Of a stretch of DNA of 51,171 nucleotides, positions 1 through 12,291 are shown piece after piece. The notes beneath the pieces are model-generated. The model ran no database searches, had not been told where the DNA came from, and saw only the letters and a program-made list of their open reading frames with translations. The translations under genes were made by a program, and so were the position numbers. Positions within the stretch are counted from its first letter, which is position 1. Each line of letters starts with the position of its first letter. Origin of the DNA: Haplomitrium mnioides (Eukaryota > Marchantiophyta > Haplomitriopsida > Calobryales); contig JBNGIS010018014.1 in the NCBI GenBank assembly GCA_049999725.1, positions 1 to 51,171 on the forward strand, written 5' to 3'.

Positions 1-1434
1 AATGGATCGCTGCAATGTTTGAGAGGTTGATGAAGATGAAAATTTGAGTTGTGAGGGCAAGCTCGAGGAGGAAGACGCAACGAGGGAGAGAGGAGAGCAT
101 TCCAGGAAGGATTCACGTGAGGCAAGTGGACTCGTGCAGGAGGACCAGTGAGGGTAGAGGTGGACTGGAGGGGCGTTGAGAATCGGTCAGTGTGGAGCTC
201 TAAAGTCTTAGGTGATCCAGGTGGACTCATCATTGCAAGTGGATCCGCATTTGGAGGTGTATCGCTACTTGAAGCTGAAGGGAATTCTTTCGGTCTTGAA
301 TTCGAGAGAGGCTGCCAAGGGGGATCTTGGGGTCGTCTCAGCATTGTCTATGCAGGAGCATCAATCCTAGGGGTGCTCGGGGGCATTTTTGGTCAAATTT
401 CTCAAGTGGAGTCAAGAGATGAGTGGTTGTGTTAGTGCCCGCGTACTGTAGAGAAGATCCATTCGAAGCTCAAGGTGGAGTGGGTGGCCAGCAATCAAGG
501 GGACTGTCTTCTAGAGGTGGAAGTTAAAAGAAATCCTCTTCCGAACCTGAGGAAGTAAATTCAGGGCTTCTCGCGATGGAAGTTGAAAAACTATCTGGAT
601 GAGAGCGCGTGGGTGAAGAATTAGAAGAAGACTGGAGTTGCTGATTGGAGCTGAAGGGAAGTTTGGGGGAAAGCTTGGGTCTTGAGACGTGGGAAGGCCT
701 ACAATGTTGGTGAGACAGGGTGTATGCATAAGCGTATATATGTTCGTGTGTATAGTTAGATTTGTGTTCTGTTTGTAGTTTTGTGAAGTGCTTAGTATTT
801 GGAGTGCCTACATTCCATTTGTTTAGATCTTGGGAACACCCTGTGAAGGGGAAGTCAGGATTAATAACATTGAATTGTGGTAATTCGGATGTTAGGACTT
901 GTTTCCCTTTTGTATACAAGGTGATTGGATCCAGTTCTGGACTCCTGAATTATATTTCGGATTGATTCAGTAGCGTATCAGTTTACCTGTGTGTGCCCTT
1001 GGGAAGTGAATGTGAATGAGCAGGTTTTCTATTGAAGCAATTGTTGGCCAGTGGCAAGGACTGTGAGACAAAGAGAAACCACTTAAGGCCCCCAAGAGAG
1101 AACTTGCAAAGGGGCTATTGCATACAAGAATCAGATGCCATGTTCTATCCGCCCCTACCTTCTAAGTGTCACCTTTCGAGGCTAAGGCCTGAAGGAGGGG
1201 TGTGACTTGCATCTGTGGGCATTGGAGGAAGGTGTGGGATGGTGGGTGTGTGCATGGATGTGTTGTGCTTGGGTGTTGTTAGGTGGTGTTGCAGTCACTC
1301 CAAAGCGGGTAAGTAGGAGTTGAGGTCAATCTGGTGCAAAGCCCCTCTTATAAAAGGTCCTGAAACACAAGTCAGCCCTGAAGTGGGTGTATATCAGTCG
1401 GAAAGGAGATAAGGGTCCGACCACAGGGTTGACA
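1..1434 (+). mobile_element. LTR fragment, right-hand end (left end outside window)
   Basis: This stretch is the reverse complement of the first part of solo LTR D (39319 onward) over several blocks. Shared blocks include the LTR end with its GTCAGCCC motif, the block at 1130-1210 that matches 39520-39600, the block around 518-610 that matches 40045-40130, and the block at 140-180 that matches 40460-40520. The terminus reads GGTTGACA and ends at 1434, like the GGCTGACA terminus of solo LTR D. By homology to element A, whose coding sense is known, the sense strand here is plus. The open frames in it (for example 148-435) match no family I recognise and are probably chance. I cannot tell whether it is a solo LTR or the 5' LTR of an element. 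No primer-binding site is visible just after 1434, which argues against an intact 5' LTR junction. Confidence 0.75.
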
Positions 1435-1475
1435 GGGACCTTGGGCAATCAACAAGGGGGACCTTGGGCAATCAA
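1435..1475 (+). repeat. Short direct duplication, 18-bp core, period 23
   Basis: The 18-base core GGGACCTTGGGCAATCAA occurs at 1435-1452 and again at 1458-1475, immediately after the LTR end at 1434. Identity is complete in the core. It may be replication slippage at the LTR junction. It does not resemble a tRNA primer-binding site. Confidence 0.85.
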
Positions 1476-1765
1476 TGAGGGAGCATTCACGCAGCGTAGA
1501 GGAGTAATTTGCAAGGAGGGTGATGAATCAAAGAGCAGCAAGGAGGCTTCGAATCGAATAAGGATTAAAGGAGGAATGTGATTGTGGCAGGAGGATTCAC
1601 CACAGCTAGAGGTCAGTAGCAGAACTCCGCAGCAGAATGACTCGTAGCAATCGAGAGGATCAAGCGAACGAGGGGAGGATTTCGTCGAGTAGATCGCACA
1701 AACGTCTGCAAAACAATATTTCCACAAGAACGGGAGACAGAGCACTCATTCAGACCGATGGGAGA

Positions 1766-1990
1766 GAAACTATACACCTCATGGTGAATTCAGTCCACAA
1801 CAAAAATTTGTGGGCCAATTGAAGTGAAACTGTTTGTCTCATAGTGACCACAATCCACCATGAAATTTAGCGCAGAGAAATTAGATACCTCATGGGGAGT
1901 TCATTCCACCACAAAAAATTTTCTGGGCCGCTCAAAGGGAAATTATACATCTCAAGGTGATTCAAGCCACCATAGACATTTGTGAATCGA
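1766..1990 (+). repeat. Degenerate tandem repeat, about 58-bp unit, four copies
   Basis: Four diverged units begin at about 1766, 1826, 1877 and 1939, with spacings of 60, 51 and 62. Each opens with GAAA(C/T), then a CTCA(T/A)(G/A)(G/T)TGA-like block, then CCACMA followed by an AAATTT-like stretch. Copies 1 and 3 also share a TGGGCC box. No protein repeat is evident, because the spacing is not a constant multiple of three. It is a local tandem duplication inside the unclassified region. Confidence 0.6.
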
Positions 1991-4199
1991 AGGGAGGTTG
2001 TAACACGGAACTGATTTAGGTGGAAGAGAGAATGGAGCGATTGAGGAGACAGATGTGATTGAAGGGGAAGAGAATTCGACCTGGGGAGGTAGAAGCCCAA
2101 TCGAGGAGAGAACTGCATTTGGTACATGAAGGAATGTTGCAGGCAAACAAATCACAACCTCACGAAGGGAGGCACAATCAAGAAGCGAGCAGGGATGAGG
2201 CTTCAAAAATTGCGCATATAGGGAGGATGCATAGTCAAACAACAAGGATGCTAGGATCATGTTCGGGAGGATGGCACCAAAGCAAGAACTTGCAAGGGAA
2301 GGACTTGCAAGAATTTGACAGAGGGATGAATCGGCCAGGAAAGAGAGAGGTGTTGAATCGTGAAGCGAATTCGATTGAAGGGGGATTCCATGGGAATTTA
2401 GGATGAGTGTGAGGTAAATTCAGCGAAATCGACAAATACCCTGAGGAGATCTAAGCCACATGGACTCTCCAAACCAGAACACATCGTACTCTAACAAGCC
2501 TGAAAGAATCTGGTCATGGGACAATTTAGACGCAGTGCATTGGGTGGAGAAGCCTCAAGCTGACCCTCTCTTCTCTATCCTCCACAGTGACTTGGACATA
2601 TTTCAAGCGTAGGGCAACAAGAACAAAAGGTGGGGTTGTACCATCCCCAATTATGCCATCACTGGACAAAATCAAATGTTGCGCCAAGAGCTTGAATGAA
2701 CAACCTTGCAATCGGGGGCTAATGTTATTTGGTCTTCCAAAACGCAAAGGTAAGGAAAGCATGGTGGCTACAACTAGGCTCTCCAAGCAAACCTAGTACA
2801 ACTACAAGTAGGGAGATCAAGATTCGTATAACCGTCATATGGATGCACTGAAAGGTGACTGGTTCAACTGGCAATCGAATACCGTATGGCCAACAAAACT
2901 GTCATGCAAAACCTCCACCAATTGGAAGTTGGCACATGGGCTTCAAACTCACCCATGCAAGTTCTTATGAGAAGATAGCTCCAAGAGGAGGGCTATGCTA
3001 ACAAAACAAAAACAAACAAAAACAAAAGAAATAACTTAACTTTAGAAGGGGAAAAGTAGAAAAGCCCAAAAAAAGACCCTTACAAGGATCTTAAATGAAA
3101 GCGAATACCCTCTAAACTTAGCTAGAAAACCGTGTCCGCCACCACTTGGGAAGACCATCATTGGGCCTCAAGCTAAAATCAGTATTTCAAGTGGTTAAGG
3201 GAAGTTAAGGGGTTTTGCCAAAAACAAACATGAGCTCCAATTTGACAAGTAACACTAGTGGCTCGAACTAAATTTAAGAGTTGAAGTTAGTCTTAGGGAC
3301 GGGCGCCAAAAGAGAAGCCAATGGAACATTAATGGAGGTGCCCGCTACATATCTCCTGAGGGTATACCCTCCAACGGACCTCATTGTTTGGATCATCTTT
3401 TGTAGTTGTGTTTTTTCCTTTTCATCGTGTTGGTGAGCAAGTGGAGGCAGGGGAGCTGGGAAGCAATCAAGCGATAGGGCGAGCGTGGTTTTGTGCAAGA
3501 GACTTGTGCCAATAAGGTCACTTCCAATGGAGGAGCAAAAGGCTATGGCTGGTGAAGGAGACTTACTCCTCCAATTTTTCTTGTACATCGTTTCACTTCT
3601 TCAACAGCTGTACTTGGGTTTTCAGGCCTCTATCGTGCTTGGGAAGACAACTAGGGGAGGATCCCCCCTCTAGAGCCAAGGAGGGTGAGCTCAGGAGTGA
3701 CAGAGTGAAGAATTTTCTAAGGCAATCTAGGCCAAAGATTTCATCTAGTGACATTTTGTGGGGCCTAAAGAAGTTCTGATGAGGTATGTTCCCATAAGAA
3801 GAGTAAGGAGGCGAAATCAGGCGTCAAGGTGGAGTGGGTACAATCGGTGTTCGAGAGGAGCACCTCCTTGGTGAGGGAGTAGAGCATACATCTTCTGTGA
3901 GGCAGAAGTCAAACTCTCTTGGCTGAACGGGTGTGAAAAAATTGAGGTAGTATTGGAAAGGGAGGCAGCCAGCAATCGAGGGTAACCGACGGAATTTCGA
4001 GTTTGTGAGTGGTGGAGGAGCCGACTGATCTGAAGACCAGCGACTGATTTCAGCAAAGGAGCAGTTCGTGGGGGCAGCAAGAAGGACCAAAACAATCAAG
4101 GGAGGACCTCCAACCACCAGCAAGCCCAGGGCAGAACCGACCGGAAGAAGGGACATCACGATCACTTAAATTCATGATTTTGGGAATTGGTAACACCGC

Positions 4200-4772
4200 A
4201 CCATGATTTTTTTTGGTTTTGTGGTCTTTGGGTGTGACATTTCAGCAAGTACATATTCTGTATTCTGTAGATACATTTAGAAAGGGCTTGTGAAAATATT
4301 CAAAACTTTGCTGGAGAAAATCTGTTGTTGTTTATTAGTATAGTTCAAAATTCTTTTTTTCGGTAATTCAATTTCAGCATAGGAGCAAGTAGGAGTCAGG
4401 GATAGGGACAGGTTTCAGTTCCTGGAACTCTGTAATTACAGATCTGGACCTGGTCCCAAGTAGGGGGCAGAACTATATCTGTACCCCGAAGACCAGCCAC
4501 CTCTACTAGGTGTTGAGCAAGAATAAAGTGGAGCAAAAGCTCATTTTCGGTAATTCCAAATTCTGTTGTAAGCCTGGACTAGTTGCAGTGATTAGGAAAC
4601 CAAGAAGGGGTGCCCAAATTTGAACCAAAACCAGACCAACACCCTCCCAAAATGCTCAAATCGACAAAGTGTCGGTCCCTCCCACAACAAGTATCCCAAA
4701 AACCATTATTTCGGTGCTTGCGGTGACGTGGGATTGTGCTTTCAGCATAGTACCCCATCGGCAGAGCCGACA
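4200..4772 (+). mobile_element. Possible LTR 3' terminus abutting the satellite
   Basis: The non-satellite sequence stops sharply at 4772 with GAGCCGACA, and the satellite resumes with AACATTTTG at 4773. A CA dinucleotide at an abrupt junction is what the right end of an LTR looks like. The preceding 500 bp is non-coding and has two copies of CGGTAATTC (near 4359 and 4549) and two of TTTCAGCATAG (near 4371 and 4740). It does not match the LTR family of the other elements in the window. The left end and target duplication are not identified, so the start coordinate is nominal. Confidence 0.35.
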
Positions 4773-7700
4773 AACATTTTGTCAAATCTAAGCTTTGAAT
4801 AACTTTTCATAATTTTAACTTTGGATGTGGTAAAAAGCTAGACCAAGTTGAAGCTAAACCTTGTAGAATGTGAAGCCAAATTTGGTCTCCGAGATTTCAT
4901 AAATACTAAAAAGCTAAACCGAGTAGAGAAAAATTTGTAAAATCCAAGCTTTGAATAAATTTTCATAGCTCTAACCTTACATATGGTAAAAAGATAGACC
5001 AAATGGAAGCTAAACCTTGTAGAACGCAAAGCCAGACCTGGTCTCCCTGACTTCGTGTATGGTAAAATGCTAAACGAGGTAGAGAACATTTTGTGAAATC
5101 TAGGATTTGAATAACTTTCCATGTGAAAATGCTAGACCAAGTTGAGGCTATACCACGTAGAATGTGAAGCCAAACTTAGCCTCCATGATTTCATATATGG
5201 TAAAAGGCTAAACTAGTTAAAAAACATTTTGTGACATCTAAGCTTTGAATGACTTTTCATAGTTTTAACTTTACAAGTGGTAAAAAGCTAGACCAAGCTG
5301 AAGCTAGACCATGTAGAACGCAAAGCTAGACCTGATCTCCATGACGTCATATATGGTAAGAAGCTAAACGAAGTGGAGAACATTTTGTGAAATCTAAGCT
5401 TTTAGTGACTTTTCAAAGTTTTAGGTTTTTTAGTGGTAATAATCTAGACCAAGTTGAATCTAAACCTAATAGAAAGCAAAGCCAGACCTGGTCTCTACCA
5501 AACTTCATATATGGCAAAAAGCTAAACATGGTATAGAACATTTTGTGAAATCTAAGTTTTGAATAACTTTTCATAGTTTTAACTTAACATGTGGTATAAA
5601 GCTAGACGATGTTGAAGCTAAACCTTGTAGAATGCTAAGTCAGACCTGGTCTCTATGACTTCATATATGGTAAAATGCTAAATGTGGTAGAGAACATTTT
5701 GTGAAATCTAAGCTTTGAATAATTTTTCATAGTTTTCACTTTATACGTGGTAGAAAGCTAGACCAAGTTGAAGTTTTACTTGGTGGAAAGTGAAGCAAGA
5801 CCTGGTCTCCATGATTTCTTATATGGTTAAAAGCTAAAGGAGGTAGTTAACATTTTGTAAAATCTAAGCTTTGAAAAACTTTTCATAGTTCTTGCTTTAC
5901 ATTTGGTGAAAAGCTACACCAAGTTGAAGCTAAACCTTGTAGAACGAGAAGCCAGACTAGGTGTCTATGTAATTTCATATATGGTTAAAAGCTAAACCAC
6001 GTAGAGAAATATTTGTCAAATCTAAGCTTTGAATAACTTTTCATGATTTTAACTTTGCATGTGGTAAAACCCTAGACCAAGTTGAAGCTAAACCTTGTAG
6101 AATGTGAAGCCAGACGTGGTGTTCGTGATTTCATATATACTAAAACGATAAACCGAGTAGAGAACACTTTGTGAAATCTATAGAAGCTTTGAATATTTTT
6201 TCATAGTTTTTGCTTTACATGTGGTAAGACACTAGACCAAGTTCAACCTATACCTGGTAGAACGCGAGGCCAGATCTAGTCTCAATGATTTCATATATGG
6301 TATAAGGCTAAATGATGTAGAAAACAATTTTTGAAATCTAAGCTTTGAATAACTTTCATAGTGTTAACCTTACATGTGGTAAAAGGCTAGACTAAGTTGA
6401 AGCTAACCTTAGTAGACCGCAAAGCCAGACCTCGTCTCTATGAAATTTCATACATGGCAAAATCTAAACTAGATAGAGAACATTTTGTGAAATCTAAACT
6501 TTGAATAACTTTTCATAGTTTCAACTTTACATATGGTAAAAAGCTAAACCAAGTTGAAGCTAAACATGGCAGAAAGCAAAGCCAGAACTGGTATCCATGA
6601 TTTCATAAATAGACAAACCCTATACAAAGTAAAGAATATTTTGTGAAATCTAGGTTTTGAATAACTTTTCATAGTTTTAACTTAACATGTGGTATAAAGC
6701 TAGACAAAGTTGAAGCCATACCTTGTAGAACGCGAAGCCAGACCTTGTTTCTATGACTTCATATATGGTAAAATGTTGAACGAGGTAGAGAACATTTTGT
6801 GAAATCTAAGCTTTGAATAACTTTTCATACTTTTAACTTTTCATGTGGCAAAAAGCTACACCAAGTTGAAGCTAAGCCTAGTAGAACAAGAAGCTAGACC
6901 AAGTGTCTATGAAATTTCATATATGGCTAAAAGCTAAACGAGAAAGAGAACATTTTGTCAAATCTAAGCTTTGAACAACTTTTCATAATTTTAACCTTGC
7001 ATGTGGTAAAACGCTAGACCAAGTTGAGGCTAAACCTTGTAGAATGTGAAGCCAGACCTCGTCTCCGTGATTTCATATATACTAAAAAGCTAAACCAAGT
7101 AGAGAAAATTTTATGAAATCTAAGAATTGAATATGTTTTCATAGATTGAACTTTACATGTGGTAAGAAGCTAGACCAACTTGAAGCCACACTTGGTAGAA
7201 CACGAAGCGAGACTTGGTCTCTATGAAGTTTCATATGTGGTTAAAAGCTAAACCACGTAGAGAACATTTTGAGAAATTTGAGCTTTGAATAGCTTTTCAG
7301 AGTTTGAACTTTTCATGTGGTGAAAAGCTAGACCAAGTTCAATCTAAACTTAATGTAACGCGAAGCTAGACTTGGTCTCCATAATTTCATGTCTAGTAAA
7401 ATGCTAAATGGGGTACATAACATTTTGTGAAATCTATAGAAGTTTTAAATATTTTTTATAGTTTTAACTTGATATGTGGTAAAACAATAGACCAAGTTGA
7501 ACCTACACCTGGTAGGATGCGAAGCCAGATCTGGTGTATGTGATTTTATATGTGGTATAAGGCTAAACGAGGTAGAGAACATTTTTTGAAATCTAAGCTT
7601 TGAATAACTTTTCGTAGTGTTAACCTTACATGTGGTAAAAAGCTAGACCAAGTTGAAGCTAACCTTGGCAGACTACAAAGCCAGACCTCGTCTCTATGAA

Positions 7701-10700
7701 ATTTCACATATGGTAAAAGCTAAACTAGGTAGAGAAAATTTTATAAATCAAAGCTTTGAATAACGTTTCATAGTTTTAACTATACATATGGTAAAAACTT
7801 ATACCAAGTTGAAGCTAAACATCGTAGAACGCAAAGCCAGACCTAGTATTCATGATTTAATGTATGATAAAACCCTAAACCAAGAAAAGAACATTTTGTG
7901 AAATCCAAGCTTTGAAGAACTTTTCATAATTTAAACCTTGCATGTGGTAAAAGGTTAGACCAAATTGAAGCTAAGGCTGGTAGAATTCAAAGTCTCTATG
8001 ACTTCTTATATGGTAAAAAGCTAGACCAAGTAGAGAACATTTTGTGAAATCTAAGCTTTGAATAACTTTTCATAGTTTTAACTTTACATGTGGTTAAAAG
8101 CCAGACCAAGTTGAAGCTAAACCTTGTAGACCGCGAAGCCACACTTGGTCTCCATGACTTCATATATGGTAAAATGCTAAACGAGGTAGAGAATATTTTG
8201 TGAAATCTAAGCTTTAAATAACTTTTCATAGTTTCAACTTTATATGTGGCAAAAAGCTAGACCAAGCTGAAGTTTTACTTGGTAGAAATTGAAGCAAGGC
8301 CTCGTCTCTATGATTTCTTATATGGTTCAAAGCTAAACAAGGTAATTAGCATTTTGTGAAGTCTAAGCTTTAAATAACTTTTTATAGTTCTTACTTTATG
8401 TTTGGGAAAAGGCTACACTAAGTTGAAGCTAAACCTGGTAGAACAAGAAGCTAGACCTAGTTCTATGAAACTGCATATGTGGCTAAAAGCTAAACCAAGT
8501 GGAGAACATTTTGTCAAATCCAAGCTTTGAATAACTTTTCATAATTTTAACTTTGCATGTGGTAAAAAGCTAGACCAAGTTGAAGCTAAAGCTTGTAGAA
8601 TGTGAAGCTAGACCTAGTCTCCGTGATTTCATATATACTAAAAAGCTAAACTGAGTAGAGAATATTTTGTGAAATCTAAGCTTTGAATATCTTTTCATAG
8701 ATTTAACTTTACATGTGGTAAAATGCTAAACCAAGTTGAAGATACACCTGATAGAACACGAGGCCATACTTTGTCTCTATGGAACTTCATATGTGGGTAA
8801 AAGCTATACTTTGTAGAGAACATTTTGTGAAATCTAAGCTTTGAAAACTTTTCATAGTTTTAACTTTACATATGGTAAAAACATAGACAAAGTTGAAGCT
8901 AAACATGGTAGAACACAAAGCTAGACCTGGTACTCATGCTTTTATATATGCCAAACCCTAAACCAAGTGAAGAACATTTTGTGAAATCTAAGCTTTGAAC
9001 AACTTTTCAAAGTTTTAACCTTACATGTGGCAAAAAGCTAGACCAAGTTGACGCTAAGCATGGTAGAATGCGAAGTCTCCATGATTTCTGATATGGTAAA
9101 AAGCTAAACCAAGTAAAGATTATTTTGAAATCTAAGCTCTCAATAACTTTTCATAGTTCTAACTTTACATAAGGTTTAAAGCTAGACCAAGTTGAAGCTA
9201 AATGTGGTAGAATGCAAAGCCAGACCTAGTCTGCATGTTTTCATGCATGGTAAAATGCTAAAAAAAAGTAGAGAACATTTTGTGATACCTAAGCTTTGAA
9301 TAACCTTTCATAGTTTAAACTTTACATGTGGCAAAAAGCTAGACAAAGTTCAAGCTAAACTTAAAGGAATGTGAAGTCAGACCTTGTCTCCATGATTTCA
9401 TATATGGTTGAAAGCTAAACCCTTTTGAGAACACTTTGTGAAATCTAGGCTTTGACAAACTTTTGATAGTTTTAACTTTCCATGTGAAAATGCTAGACTT
9501 GGTTGAAGCTATACTAGGTAGAATGTGAAGCCACACCTGGTCTCTATGATTTCATATATGGTAAAAAGCTAAACTAGATAAAGAACATTTTGTGTCATCT
9601 AAGCTTTGAAAAACTTTTCATAGTTTTAACTTTACATATGGTAAAAAGCTAGACCAAGCTGAAGCTAAACCAGGTAGAACGCAAAGCCAGACCTGATCTC
9701 CATCACATCATATATGGCAAAAAGCTAAACAAAGTGTGTGAAATCTAAGCTGTTAATAACTTTTCATAGTTTTAAGTTTTTTAGTGGTAATAATCTAGAC
9801 CAAGTTGAAGCTAAACCTGGTAGAACGCAAAGCCAGATCTTGTCTCTACAAAACTTCATACATGGTAAAAAACTAAACATGGTAGAGAACATTTTGTGAA
9901 ATCTAAGTTTTGAATAATTTTTCACAGTCTTAACTCAACATGTGGTATAAAGCTAGACAAAGTTGAAGCTATACCTTTTAGAACGTGAAGCCAGACCTGG
10001 TCTCCATGACTTCATATATGGCAAAATGCTAAACAAGGTAAAGAACATTTTGTGAAATCTAAGCTTTGAATAACTTTTCATAGTTTTAACTTTGCATATG
10101 ATAAAAAGCTAGACCAAGTTGAAGTTAAAATTGGTAGAAAGTGAAGCAAGAGCTGGTCTCTATGATTTCTTATATGGTTAAAAGCTATACAAGGTAATTA
10201 ACATTTTGTAAAATCTAAGCTTTGAATAACTTTTCATAGTTCTTACTTTACATTTGGCAAAAAGCTACACCAAGTTGAAGCTAAACTTGGTAGAAGGAGA
10301 AGTGAGACCTCGTGTCTATGAAATTTCATATATGGTTAAGAGCAAGACCAGATAGAGAACATTTTGTGAAATCTAGACTTTGTATAGCTTTTCATAGTGT
10401 TAACTTTACATGTGATAAAATGCTAGACCAAGTTGAAGCAAAACTTGATAAAACGTGAAGCCAAACCTGGCCTCCATTATTTCATATATGGTAAAAGATA
10501 AACTAGATGGACAACATTTCAAGAAATCTAGGCCTTGAATATCTTTCCATAGTTTTAATTGTGCATGTGGTTAAAAACTAGACCGATTTGAAGCTAAACC
10601 TTGTAGAATGCGAAGCTAGACTTGCTCTTTATGAAATTTCTTCATTGGTTAAAAGCTAAACTACAAAGAGAACATTTGTGAAGGCTAAGCTTTGAATACC

Positions 10701-12291
10701 TTTTCATAGTTTTAACTTTACATGTGGTAAGAAGCTAGACCAAATTGAAGCTAAACCTTGTAGAATACAAAAGCACATCTAGTCTCTATGACTTCATATA
10801 TGGTAAAAAACTAAACCAAGTAGAGAACATTTTGTGAAATCTAAGCTTTGAATTAATTTTCATAGTTTTAACTTTACATGTGGTTAAAATCAAGACAAGG
10901 TTGAAGCTTGGCGTTGTAGAATGGGAAGCTAGACCTGGTCTCGATGATTTCATATATGGTAAAGAGCTAAACCAAGTAGAGAACATTTTGTGAAATCTAA
11001 GCTTTGAGTAACTTTTCATAGTTTAAACTTTACATGTGGTTTAAAGCTAGACGAAGTTGAAGCTAAACCTTGTAGAATGCAAAGCCAGACCTGTCTCCAT
11101 GACTTCATATATGGTAAAATGCTAAACAAGGTAGAGAACATTTTGTGAAATCTAAGCTTTGAATAACTTTTCGTATTTTGAACTTCACATGTGGCAAAAA
11201 GCTAAACCAAGTTGAAGTTTAACTTGGTAGAAATTGAAGCAAAATCTGGTCTCCATGATTTCTTATATGGTTTAAAACTAAACAAGGTAATTAACATTTT
11301 GTGAAATCTATGCTTTGAATAACTTTTTATAGTTCTTGGTTTACATTTGTAAAAATGCTACACCTAGTTCAAGCTTAACCTGGTAGACTGAGAAACCACA
11401 CCTCTTGTCTATGAAATTGCATATATGGTTGAAAGCTAAACCACATAGAGAACATTTTGTCAGATCTAAGCTTTAAATAACTTTTCATAATTTAAATTGT
11501 GCATGTGGTGGAAAGCTAGACCAAGTTGAAGCTAAATCTTGTAGAATGTGAAGCCAGACCTGGTCTGCATGATTTCATATATACTAAAAAGCTAAACCAA
11601 GTAGAGAACATTTTGTGAAATCTAAGCTTTGGATATCTTTTCATAGATTAACTTTACGTGTGGTAAAAAGCTAGACCAAGTTGAAGCTACACCTGGTAGA
11701 ACGTGAAGCTAGACTTGGTCTCTATGAAATCTCATATGTGGTTAAAGGCTACACCAGGTAGAGAACATTTTGTGAAATCTAAGCTTTGAACAACTTTTCA
11801 GAGTTTTAACTTTTCATGTAGTAAAAAGCTAGACCAAGTTGAATCTAAACTTGATATAACGCAAAACTAGATGTGCTCTCCATTATTTCATGTCTGGTAA
11901 AATGCTAAACTAGGTAGAGACCATTTTGTGAAATCTATAGAAGCTTTGAATATTTTTCATAGTTTTAACTATACATGTGGTAAAACGCTAGACCAAGTTG
12001 AATCTATACCTCGTAGAACGAGAAGCCAGACATGGTCTCTATGATATTAGATATGGTACAAGGCTAAATGAGGTAGAAAACATTTTTTGAAATCTAAGCT
12101 TTGAATAACTTTTTGTAGTGTTAACCTTGGATGTGGTAAAAATCTAGACCAAGTTGAAGCTAATCTTGGTACACCACAAAGCCAGACCTCGTCTCTATGA
12201 AATTTCATACATGGTGAAAGCTAAAAAACATTTTGTGAAATCTAAGCTTTGAATAACTTTTCAGAGTTTCAACTTTTCATGTGGTAGAAAG
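4773..12291 (+). repeat. 157-bp satellite DNA, array 1
   Basis: About 48 head-to-tail monomers, all in the same orientation. Successive copies of CATTTTGTGA start at 5381, 5539 and 5695, giving a period near 157. Conserved boxes in order are CATTTTGTGAAATCTAAGCT, AACTTTTCATAGTTTTAACT, TGGTAAAAAGCTAGACCAAG, a variable GTAGAACGCGAAGCC region, GTCTCCATGATTTCATATAT, and TGGTAAAAAGCTAAACCAAG. One variant carries a short TAGAA insertion after AAATCTA (near 6180, 7437 and 11938). Another carries AATTAACATTTT (near 5836, 10195 and 11290). The scattered short minus-strand frames are translations of the repeat, not genes. The array is broken at its right end by element A. Confidence 0.97.
12287..12291 (+). 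repeat. Target-site duplication GAAAG, left copy of element A
   Basis: GAAAG directly precedes the TGTCACTCC terminus at 12292 and recurs at 22717-22721 directly after the CTGACA terminus. Removing one copy and the element restores the satellite reading GGTAGAAAGCTAGACC. The 5-bp length is normal for Ty3/Gypsy-type integration. Confidence 0.95.

Larger units (their letters stand above)
1435..4772. other. Non-satellite region of unclear origin, probably retrotransposon remnant
   Basis: About 3.3 kb between the LTR fragment and the satellite. The plus strand of 1435-2800 is rich in G and A. Open frames up to about 115 codons occur on both strands (for example 2059-2406 plus and 3274-3588 minus). 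None carries a zinc knuckle, protease, reverse transcriptase, integrase or other motif I recognise, and overlapping frames of similar length look like chance. An A-rich patch with repeated CAAAA lies at 3000-3030. Nested or deleted LTR-element debris is the simplest reading, because an LTR fragment lies on one side and an LTR-like CA terminus on the other. A non-autonomous internal region is an alternative. Confidence 0.45.

Noticed and set aside
3300-3325. Possible primer-binding site on the minus strand (TTTTGGCGCCCGTCCC)
   Set aside because: It looks like a TGGCGCC-type site, but no LTR terminus lies at the right distance and no element with that orientation can be traced.
3274-3588. 104-codon minus-strand frame
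   Set aside because: A glutamine- and lysine-containing stretch looked protein-like, but overlapping plus-strand frames are of similar length and no motif is recognisable.
4670-4772. TGTCGG...CCGACA 103-bp unit that could be a tiny LTR
   Set aside because: The 6-bp inverted ends are suggestive, but the length is very short and no target duplication matches (CAAAG on the left, AACAT on the right).
4838-11019. Repeated minus-strand frames of 65-94 codons with similar SKLRFHKMFST peptides
   Set aside because: They are translations of the satellite monomer. A period near 157 is not a multiple of three, so no frame can run through the array, and the frames stop at each phase change.
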